In this document: positions 6,128 through 11,453 of the stretch, piece after piece
How positions within the stretch are numbered: position 1 is the first letter of the stretch
Layout of the letters: the number at the start of each line of letters is the position of its first letter
NCBI GenBank assembly: GCA_021730825.1
Contig: JAKFYO010000360.1
Location: 1-11,453 of the forward strand
Direction of reading: 5' to 3'
DNA: 11,453 nt
Origin: Hyphomicrobiales bacterium
GTDB taxonomy: Bacteria; Pseudomonadota; Alphaproteobacteria; Rhizobiales; Xanthobacteraceae
Notes under the pieces: model-generated
The model's input: the letters and a program-made list of their open reading frames with translations, nothing else
Database searches by the model: none
What the model was told of the DNA's origin: nothing
Program-made: the position numbers and the translations under genes

Positions 6128-6757
6128 ATGAACACATTACAGATCGTCGGCACGTCGTTATCGAATTTCGTGCGCACCGCGCGCATGGCCGCGCGCGAAA
6201 AAGGCGTGCCGTATGAACTGATCGAAGTGATGCCGCGAAGCGATCAGGCCAGGGAGATTCATCCCGGCGGCATGATCCCCGGCATGCGTCACGGCGACCG
6301 CACGCTGTTCGAGTCTCGCGCAATCACCCGCTACATCGACGAGGCGTTCGATGGCCCCGCTTTGATGCCGCGCGATCCGTGGCAGGCAGCGCAGGCCGAG
6401 CAATGGCTCGCGTTCGTTGCGACCTCGGTCGACAAGGCCGTGATCCGCGAACTCGTGCACGCTTATTTCTTTTCCACGAAACCCGACAAATCGCCGGACC
6501 GCGACGTGGTCGACCGCGCGACCAAGCGGATCGAGCGGCAGTTCACGACTCTCGGGAAGGCTGTCGAGAAAACCGGGTATCTTTCCGGCGACAGTTTCGG
6601 TCTCGCTGACATGTACGCCATGCCGATCATCGGCCAGTCGCGGGTTACGCCCGAAGGCAAAGCCGCGATGGAGAAAGCGCCTTTGCTGCTCGCCTATTAC
6701 GAAAAGCACAAGAGCAGACCGAGCTTCGCGGAAACGGCGCCGCCAAGAAAGAAATAA
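6128..6757 (+). CDS. Glutathione S-transferase family protein
   Basis: A 209-residue cytosolic GST-like protein. The N-terminal thioredoxin-like domain (1-75) has SNFVRTARM (12-20) where the active-site Ser or Cys region lies, the cis-proline in GGMIPGMRHG (47-56) and the glutathione-binding pair Glu62-Ser63 in LFESRAITRYID. The helical C-terminal domain ends with LSGDSFGLADMYAMPII (152-168), the conserved folding box of GSTs. It likely conjugates glutathione to, or reduces or isomerises, an electrophile; the substrate is unknown. GGGGGA lies just before the ATG. It follows marR by 16 nt and is probably its main target, which suggests inducible handling of a toxic or aromatic compound together with the thioesterase. 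A perfect terminator follows the stop. Confidence 0.92.
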   Translation: MNTLQIVGTSLSNFVRTARMAAREKGVPYELIEVMPRSDQAREIHPGGMIPGMRHGDRTLFESRAITRYIDEAFDGPALMPRDPWQAAQAEQWLAFVATSVDKAVIRELVHAYFFSTKPDKSPDRDVVDRATKRIERQFTTLGKAVEKTGYLSGDSFGLADMYAMPIIGQSRVTPEGKAAMEKAPLLLAYYEKHKSRPSFAETAPPRKK

Positions 6758-6760
6758 AAG

Positions 6761-6790
6761 AAGCCCCGGAAATTTCCGGGGCTTTTTCTT
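6761..6790. terminator. Bidirectional intrinsic terminator between GST and ettA
   Basis: Bases 6761-6784 form a perfect 24-bp palindrome: AAGCCCCGGA and TCCGGGGCTT around AATT. On the plus strand it runs into TTTTTCTT; on the minus strand it runs into CTTTTATTT. It therefore suits both convergent genes, ending 3 nt after the GST stop on one side. Its plus-strand T tail overlaps the ettA stop codon (6789-6791). Confidence 0.92.
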
Positions 6791-8444
6791 AGCGTGCAAA
6801 CTTCTTGTATTTGATCCGGTGCGGGATTTCGGCCGCGGCACCCAGACGCCGCTTCTTGTCCGCCTCGTAATCCTGGAAATTTCCTTCGAACCATTCGACA
6901 TGGCTGTCGCCTTCGAAGGCGAGGATATGCGTGGCAATTCGATCGAGGAAGAAGCGGTCATGGCTGATGATAACGGCGCAGCCGGCGAAATCTTCCAGCG
7001 CCTCTTCGAGCGCACGCAAGGTATCGACGTCGAGATCGTTGGTCGGTTCGTCGAGCAGAAGAACGTTCGCATGCGAGCGCAGCATCTTCGCGAGATGCAC
7101 GCGGTTGCGCTCGCCCCCGGATAACGAGCCGACCTTCTTCTGCTGGTCGCCACCCTTGAAGTTGAACGCCGACACATAGGCGCGGCTGTGCATTTCCTTC
7201 GGGCCGAGTTTGATGATCTCGTCACCGCCCGAAATTTCTTCCCAGACGTTTTTGCTGCCGTCGAGCGAGTCGCGGCTCTGGTCGACATAGCCGAGCTTCA
7301 CGCTGTCGCCGATCTTCAACTCTCCGCCGTCCGGCTTTTCCGCGCCGGTAATCATGCGAAACAGCGTGGTCTTGCCTGCGCCGTTCGGCCCGATCACGCC
7401 GACGATACCGCCCGGCGGCAATTTGAAATTGAGGTTCTCGATGAGCAACTGATCGCCGAAGCCCTTGGTAAGGCCTTCCGCATCCACCACGTTCTGGCCG
7501 AGACGCTCCGAGACCGGAATGATAATCTGCGCGGTTTGCGGCGCCTTGTCGTTTTGCTTCGCAACGAGTTCGTCATAGCGCTGGAAACGCGCCTTGCTCT
7601 TGGCTTGCCGGGCTTTCTGCGACGATTGGATCCATTCGCGCTCGCGTTCGATCGCGCGCTGGCGCGCTTCTTCTTCGCGGCCTTCTTGTTCGAGCCGCTT
7701 CTGCTTCTGCACGAGCCACGAAGAATAATTGCCCTCGTAGGGAATGCCGCGGCCGCGGTCGAGTTCGAGAATCCAGCCCGTGACGTTATCGAGGAAGTAG
7801 CGATCGTGGGTCACGATCAGAACCGCGCCCTTGTAGTTGCGCAGATAATCCTCGAGCCAGGAGACCGTCTCGGCGTCGAGATGGTTGGTAGGTTCGTCGA
7901 GCAGCAGAATGTCGGGCTCGGACAACAGCAACTGGCAGAGCGCGACACGACGCTTTTCGCCGCCGGAGAGCTTATCCACTTCGGCATCGTCCGCCGGGCA
8001 CCGCAACGCATCCATCGCAAGATCGACCTGTGCGTCGAGATCCCAAAGATTCTTGGCCTCGATCTCGTCCTGCAACTTCGCCATCTCGTCGGCGGTCTCG
8101 TCCGAGTAGTTCGCGGCAAGCTCGTTGTATTTGTCGAGCAGCGCCTGCTTGTTCGCGACACCGATCATCACGTTCTGGCGCACGTTTTTCGACGCGTCTA
8201 ACTGCGGCTCCTGCGGCAGATAGCCGACCTTGGCACCTTCGGCAGCGAATGCTTCGCCGGTGAAATCTTTGTCGGTCCCCGCCATGATGCGCATGAGCGT
8301 CGATTTACCGGCGCCGTTGACGCCGAGCACGCCGATCTTCGCGGTCGGGAAAAACGAGAGATGAACGTTATCGAGGACCTTCTTCCCGCCGGGATAGGCC
8401 TTCGACAACCCGATCATCTGATAGACATATTGCCAGGAAGCCAT
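6789..8444 (-). CDS. ettA: Energy-dependent translational throttle protein EttA (ABC-F ATPase)
   Basis: A 551-residue soluble protein with two ABC ATPase domains and no membrane segments, close to E. coli EttA in length. It binds the ribosomal E site and couples the first peptide bonds to the ATP/ADP ratio. Domain 1 has Walker [10 protein letters not shown] (41-49), an arm region (~95-140), signature [13 protein letters not shown] (159-171) and Walker [12 protein letters not shown] (180-190). The basic interdomain linker (~240-305, [14 protein letters not shown]) contacts tRNA in this family. Domain 2 has GPNGAGKTT (352-360), [13 protein letters not shown] (441-453), [11 protein letters not shown] (462-472) and switch ISHD (493-496). 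Both ATP sites look intact. ATG at 8444 gives the typical start [10 protein letters not shown] with a weak AGG 6 nt upstream; ATG at 8462 would add six residues and has no ribosome site. The start lies beside the stem at 8449-8508. Confidence 0.94.
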   Translation of the reverse strand: MASWQYVYQMIGLSKAYPGGKKVLDNVHLSFFPTAKIGVLGVNGAGKSTLMRIMAGTDKDFTGEAFAAEGAKVGYLPQEPQLDASKNVRQNVMIGVANKQALLDKYNELAANYSDETADEMAKLQDEIEAKNLWDLDAQVDLAMDALRCPADDAEVDKLSGGEKRRVALCQLLLSEPDILLLDEPTNHLDAETVSWLEDYLRNYKGAVLIVTHDRYFLDNVTGWILELDRGRGIPYEGNYSSWLVQKQKRLEQEGREEEARQRAIEREREWIQSSQKARQAKSKARFQRYDELVAKQNDKAPQTAQIIIPVSERLGQNVVDAEGLTKGFGDQLLIENLNFKLPPGGIVGVIGPNGAGKTTLFRMITGAEKPDGGELKIGDSVKLGYVDQSRDSLDGSKNVWEEISGGDEIIKLGPKEMHSRAYVSAFNFKGGDQQKKVGSLSGGERNRVHLAKMLRSHANVLLLDEPTNDLDVDTLRALEEALEDFAGCAVIISHDRFFLDRIATHILAFEGDSHVEWFEGNFQDYEADKKRRLGAAAEIPHRIKYKKFAR

Positions 8445-8448
8445 GCGA

Positions 8449-8508
8449 GGCCTGCGCTCCATACCGAAATCGTGGGAGAGTTCGGCGGCTATGTAGCGAG
8501 CGCAGGCC
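8449..8508 (-). promoter_or_regulatory. Stem-loop that would enclose the ettA ribosome-binding site
   Basis: In the minus-strand RNA, GGCCTGCGCTC (8508-8498) pairs perfectly with GAGCGCAGGCC (8459-8449) over a 38-nt loop. The 3' arm contains the only Shine-Dalgarno-like AGG and ends 4 nt before the ettA ATG at 8444. A small nested hairpin (GCTA-CA-TAGC, 8497-8488) starts the loop. The alternative ATG at 8462 would sit in the loop. This arrangement could limit ettA translation. The repeat is seen directly; the regulation is inferred. Confidence 0.5.
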
Positions 8509-8533
8509 GCTTCGGCAAGGTTAGGCGGGCCGC

Positions 8534-9637
8534 CTAGTCTTCGCGTGCGTGAACGGCACCGATTTCCGGCCTGGCTCCGGTACCGCGCGAAGCGCGTTTG
8601 CCGTTTGTGCCTTTGGCGAACAGGCCGCGGTAAAGCCCGACATAGTCTTCGGCCATGCGCTTTACGGTGAAGCGCTGCTCAAAGGTGCGGCGCACCGTCT
8701 TGCGGTCGAGCGACATCAGTTCGGGAAATGCCAGCACTGCTTCCGGCACCGAATTCACGACCACACCCGAAACGCCGTCGTCGATAACTTCGGGCACGGA
8801 GCCCTCCTGAAACGCGAGCACCGGCGTACCGCAGGCCATCGCCTCGATCATCACGAGGCCGAACGGCTCCGGCCAATCGATCGGGAAAAGAAGTGCAGCG
8901 GCATTGCCGAGAAACTCCTGCTTCTCGCGCTCGCCAATCTCGCCGATGAATTCCACGCCGTCGCCCGCAAGCATTGGCTTGATCTTCTGTTCGAAATATT
9001 CGCGGTCGGCATCATCGACCTTCGCCGCCATCTTCAACGGCACGTGCAACTTGCGCGCGATTTCGATTGCGCGATCGGGCCGCTTGTCTGGAGCCATACG
9101 ACCGAGGAACGCGAGATAGCCGCCCTTCGGCTGATAATTCGGCCGGAAAAGATTTTCCGGCAATCCGTGCAGCACCGTACCCGCGATGTTGCGGCCCTTA
9201 ATGAAACTCGCCTGCGAATCCGAAATCGTCGCAACTGGTACGTTGGGAAAAGCGTCGTGCAGCGGCTGCAGGTCGTGCGTGTCCTGCCGCCCATGCAGCG
9301 TCGTCAGCGTCTTGTTCGCGATGTCGCGAAACAGCGGGTAGTGAAAATAATCGATATGAAAATGAAGAATATCGAACTCGTCCGCGCGGCGGCGGAGCGC
9401 GTCCAGCATGATGAAGTAATAGGGATTGGTTTCTTTCACGCGCGGGTCCAGCCGCAGCGCTTCCGGGCACATCGCCTCTAGCTTCGCATCCGTCACAGAA
9501 TCGCCGCTCGCGAACAGCGTGACATCGTGTCCCTGCCGCACGAGTTCCTCCGTGAGCCAGGAAACCATGCGCTCGGTTCCGCCATAGAGTTTCGGCGGCG
9601 TGCTTTCGATAAGCGGGCTGATCTGCGCGATCTTCAT
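8534..9637 (-). CDS. Family 4 glycosyltransferase (GT-B fold)
   Basis: A 367-residue cytoplasmic, probably membrane-associated, retaining glycosyltransferase. The N-terminal Rossmann domain starts [11 protein letters not shown] and has [15 protein letters not shown] (18-32), the acceptor-side glycine loop of GT4 enzymes, and TTLHGR (112-117). The donor domain has [19 protein letters not shown] (177-195) and [19 protein letters not shown] (255-273), with the E-x7-E signature at Glu257 and Glu265 that binds the nucleotide sugar. The basic, low-complexity tail (340-367) is not part of the fold. ATG at 9637 is chosen because the homologous opening begins there and GAGGGAA lies about 9 nt upstream; the frame is open to 9691 but those residues look non-coding. 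Sugar and acceptor cannot be told. It stands alone with a possible stress promoter, so a stress-related surface or storage glycan is conceivable. Confidence 0.88.
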   Translation of the reverse strand: MKIAQISPLIESTPPKLYGGTERMVSWLTEELVRQGHDVTLFASGDSVTDAKLEAMCPEALRLDPRVKETNPYYFIMLDALRRRADEFDILHFHIDYFHYPLFRDIANKTLTTLHGRQDTHDLQPLHDAFPNVPVATISDSQASFIKGRNIAGTVLHGLPENLFRPNYQPKGGYLAFLGRMAPDKRPDRAIEIARKLHVPLKMAAKVDDADREYFEQKIKPMLAGDGVEFIGEIGEREKQEFLGNAAALLFPIDWPEPFGLVMIEAMACGTPVLAFQEGSVPEVIDDGVSGVVVNSVPEAVLAFPELMSLDRKTVRRTFEQRFTVKRMAEDYVGLYRGLFAKGTNGKRASRGTGARPEIGAVHARED

Positions 9638-9680
9638 TTGTCGAATTTCCCTCGTACTGTTTGCGATGCAGCATGAGGGC

Positions 9681-9705
9681 AACAAAACCACCGCGCGAAT
9701 GTTCC
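9681..9705 (-). promoter_or_regulatory. Candidate EcfG-type general-stress promoter for the glycosyltransferase
   Basis: On the minus strand GGAAC (9705-9701), 16 nt, then TGTT (9684-9681) resembles the alphaproteobacterial EcfG promoter GGAAC-N16/17-CGTT with one mismatch. The expected transcription start is about 35 nt before the ATG at 9637. The rest of the 160-bp gap 9638-9797 shows no gene. The match is short, so chance is possible. Confidence 0.4.
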
Positions 9706-9797
9706 GAAAAGATTTGCTTCAACTATCGGCGCGGATTGACGCGCAACTAAGCAGCGCCACGTTGCTGCCGCAAACGCAACCCGCGAGGTTTCGCTAT

Positions 9798-10955
9798 TTA
9801 ATTAGGTGCAGCGCCGGTTGGCGCGCGCTGCGTGCGCGGTTGCGAGTCGCTATCCGGCGAGAGCGCGGGGCGCTGCTGCAACCCTTGCTCCTGTGGCAGT
9901 GGCACAACTTTCGTGACACTGCGAAGCATCTCTGTCTTTCCGCTTGCGAACAAAATCGCGGCAACGCCGACGACACAAAGCACGATGCCCAGAACAATCT
10001 TCGCGGGCACCCAGCGGCCGGAGCGCGCAGACTCATTGATCGCAGCAGATGACTGCTTCACGGGAGCGGCCGCGGTCTTCGGTACGGTAGTATCCGTCTT
10101 TGCGGGTTCTTTCTCGGAAGTCACAGTTGCGCGCACCGGCTGCACGCCATCGGCCTGCGCGACGATGAGCGTCGCGTTGTCCTGATAATTACGGTTACTG
10201 CCGATCCCGTCGACTGCCTTGATCAGCCCGTCCGCGACGGCGCCAACGCCTTGCGGCAACAGCGTGCGGATGAAGTTCTGAATCTGCACCATGGTGAGGG
10301 TTTCGAGACCGTCGCTCGAAAAAATCATCACATCGCCGGGCAGAATCTTCCGGCTCTCGATCTGCGGCGAATGACCGAAGTCCTCGAGCGAGCGGCCGAG
10401 CACGGCGATCGTGATCGAGTCCCTGCCTTTGCGCGTCATCACATCGCGCCACAGCGCGGGGTCGCCGGAGCCGAGCGCCTCGCGGTCCGCGATCTCCATA
10501 TAGGAATGGTCGGCATTCACGCGATGCAACTCGCCGTCGCGATAGCGAAGGATCAAAGAGTCGCCGATGCTGACGAACGACATCGTGCCGCTGTCGACAA
10601 AGCCCGCGACCAGCGTCGCGCCCATGTCTTTCAGGCCGGACTCTTTCGCCTGCGCGTCCGCCACCGCCTGATTGGCGGCATCGAGTGAAGTCTTCAAGCG
10701 TGCTTCTGCGCCGCTGCTACCCGCGAAATAACTCTTTACGAAAGTATCTGCCGTGATCTTGCTTGCGATGTCGCCGCCGAAATGCCCGCCGATACCGTCG
10801 GCAACAAGCAACAGGCCGCCGCCCGAAAGCGCGACGCCAGCATCGCTCGAAGCGATCTCTCCGGCGTCTCCGCCTTTTGCGTCATAAACCCGGAAGGCAT
10901 CTTCCTGGGTATCTTTGCTGCCGCGAATTGCGCGCGCAGCGGCCTGGAATTTCAT
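9798..10955 (-). CDS. Membrane-anchored PP2C-family Ser/Thr phosphatase
   Basis: A 385-residue protein with a PP2C domain (about 1-270), a Pro/Ala/Thr-rich linker (270-314), one membrane segment (WVPAKIVLGIVLCVVGVAAILFA, in two parts: 315-324 and 325-337) and a Gln/Pro-rich tail. Metal-site motifs are visible: SKDTQEDAF (13-21), VADGIGGHFGG (51-61), SIGDS (129-133), SSDGLETL (213-220) and QDNATLIVAQ (258-267), so the Mn/Mg centre seems complete. It would remove phosphate from Ser/Thr residues of cytoplasmic targets while tethered to the inner membrane. ATG at 10955 overlaps the FHA gene stop (ATGA) and has GGAAGAAGAG just upstream, so an upstream extension to 10970 is unlikely. Together with the FHA protein it points to a kinase-phosphatase circuit; the kinase is not in view. 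Confidence 0.9.
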   Translation of the reverse strand: MKFQAAARAIRGSKDTQEDAFRVYDAKGGDAGEIASSDAGVALSGGGLLLVADGIGGHFGGDIASKITADTFVKSYFAGSSGAEARLKTSLDAANQAVADAQAKESGLKDMGATLVAGFVDSGTMSFVSIGDSLILRYRDGELHRVNADHSYMEIADREALGSGDPALWRDVMTRKGRDSITIAVLGRSLEDFGHSPQIESRKILPGDVMIFSSDGLETLTMVQIQNFIRTLLPQGVGAVADGLIKAVDGIGSNRNYQDNATLIVAQADGVQPVRATVTSEKEPAKTDTTVPKTAAAPVKQSSAAINESARSGRWVPAKIVLGIVLCVVGVAAILFASGKTEMLRSVTKVVPLPQEQGLQQRPALSPDSDSQPRTQRAPTGAAPN

Positions 10956-11443
10956 TTCTCTTCTTCCCAAGTGAAGTCCGGACCGCAGAGCTGTACGAAA
11001 CGGAATTTCGTTTCGCCAATTGCAATCAGGCTGCTGCCCGCAAGCGGCATCGGTGTCAGCACGGCTTCGTCGTTAAGATAGACGATGTTGGCCTTGCCGC
11101 CGTGATTGATGTGGAACGTCCGCCGTTTCGGCTCGAAGGTAATGAATGCAGCACCCTCGCCGGAGATCGACGCATCACCGAAATCAACGCGAATGCGCTG
11201 GCCGGGCGAACGGCCGAGACTGTTCATCCCGGCATAAATATTGACTGCGTGTCCGCGCCCCGGTCCTTCGAAAATGACGAGCCATCCGACTACGGGGTCG
11301 AAGCTGCCCATCTGCTTTTCCATCTTCATGGACGGCTGCATCATCGACGCCTGCTCGTGCACGGCACCGCCACCGAAACCCTTGATCATCGTTGGCGCGG
11401 AGGAACCGCCGCCAGTTTCAGGCTGCATAACCGGCTTTCGCAT
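10952..11443 (-). CDS. FHA-domain protein (5' end uncertain)
   Basis: A 163-residue protein whose first ~48 residues are Met/Gly/Gln-rich and probably disordered. They are followed by an FHA domain (about 52-153) that would bind phosphothreonine peptides. The GRS arginine (77-79) and the second-loop Asn119 (KANIVYLND) are kept. The usual S-x-x-H loop reads SISGEGAAF (92-100), so the conserved His is absent and binding may be altered. The C-terminus is acidic (TWEEEK). The frame stays open to the window edge at 11453, and the ATG at 11443 has no well-spaced ribosome site (GAAGAG abuts it), so the true start may be upstream or at the ATG at 11428. It is translationally coupled to the PP2C gene and probably brings phosphorylated partners to that enzyme. 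A link to a secretion apparatus is possible but no such gene is visible. Confidence 0.82.
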   Translation of the reverse strand: MRKPVMQPETGGGSSAPTMIKGFGGGAVHEQASMMQPSMKMEKQMGSFDPVVGWLVIFEGPGRGHAVNIYAGMNSLGRSPGQRIRVDFGDASISGEGAAFITFEPKRRTFHINHGGKANIVYLNDEAVLTPMPLAGSSLIAIGETKFRFVQLCGPDFTWEEEK

Positions 11444-11453
11444 CTCTTCGTGT

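Noticed and set aside
6158..7288. Open frame of 376 codons on the minus strand across the GST gene and the end of ettA
   Set aside because: It is antisense to GST and out of frame with ettA, has Arg/Ser-rich shadow composition, and crosses the strong terminator at 6761-6784.
7188..8201. Open frame of 337 codons on the plus strand
   Set aside because: It is antisense to ettA, whose ABC motifs are unmistakable; no ribosome site or recognisable domain supports it.
8522..8536. TAGGCGG-G-CCGCCTA palindrome at the end of the glycosyltransferase gene as a terminator
   Set aside because: The loop is a single base and no T-run follows on the minus strand, so it is not a convincing intrinsic terminator.
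8549..9481. Open frame of 310 codons on the plus strand
   Set aside because: It is the antisense shadow of the glycosyltransferase; His/Arg-rich composition and no domain.
9749..9780. Repeated GCAGC/GCTGC and GTTGC/GCAAC pieces downstream of the PP2C gene as a terminator
   Set aside because: The pairings are short and interrupted, and no T tail follows in the direction of transcription.
9798..11443. Type VI secretion phospho-regulatory pair (PppA/Fha)
   Set aside because: FHA plus PP2C is suggestive, but no secretion gene or kinase is in the window, so the label is not supported.

Overview
The window looks like chromosomal DNA of an alphaproteobacterium, most likely of the Hyphomicrobiales (Bradyrhizobium/Xanthobacteraceae-like). 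The grounds are high G+C, tight gene packing with ATGA and TGATG overlaps, an ArsR-methyltransferase/metF/metH cluster, an OpgC-type glucan succinyltransferase, and a candidate EcfG-type (GGAAC...GTT) promoter. This placement rests on protein resemblance recalled without a search. I see no IS element, CRISPR array, tRNA, rRNA or prophage gene, and no stretch over 300 bases lacks a gene.

Layout. (1) 1-2280, minus strand: a methionine-cycle operon running ArsR-methyltransferase fusion regulator, metF, metH (metH is cut by the left edge), with a near-perfect 20-bp palindromic operator in front. (2) 2357-5078, plus strand: opgC followed by two secreted SGNH-fold proteins that overlap by ATGA. The first SGNH protein has lost its catalytic blocks and the second keeps them; together they look like an envelope-glycan acyl-modification module. 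(3) 5088-6757: a PaaI-like hotdog thioesterase (minus) divergent from a marR-GST operon (plus). The 85-bp gap between them carries two promoters that are mirror images about one point, with overlapping -10 boxes and a perfect 12-bp inverted repeat in the spacers. A bidirectional terminator follows the GST gene. (4) 6789-8444, minus: the ABC-F translation factor EttA, whose start region lies next to an 11-bp perfect stem. (5) 8534-9637, minus: a GT4 glycosyltransferase with a possible general-stress sigma-factor promoter. (6) 9798-11443, minus: a membrane-anchored PP2C phosphatase translationally coupled to an upstream FHA-domain protein, part of a Ser/Thr phosphorylation signalling cluster that continues past the right edge.

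How the genes work together. MetF makes the methyl-folate that MetH uses to turn homocysteine into methionine, and the fusion regulator probably senses SAM or SAH to control both. OpgC (membrane acyl transfer) and the periplasmic SGNH pair plausibly act on the same glucan. MarR probably controls both the thioesterase and the GST through the shared symmetric operator. The FHA protein probably recruits phosphoproteins for the PP2C phosphatase. The parts most worth a second look are the OpgC/SGNH/pseudo-SGNH module, the mirror-symmetric MarR promoter, and the ArsR-methyltransferase regulator with its palindrome.
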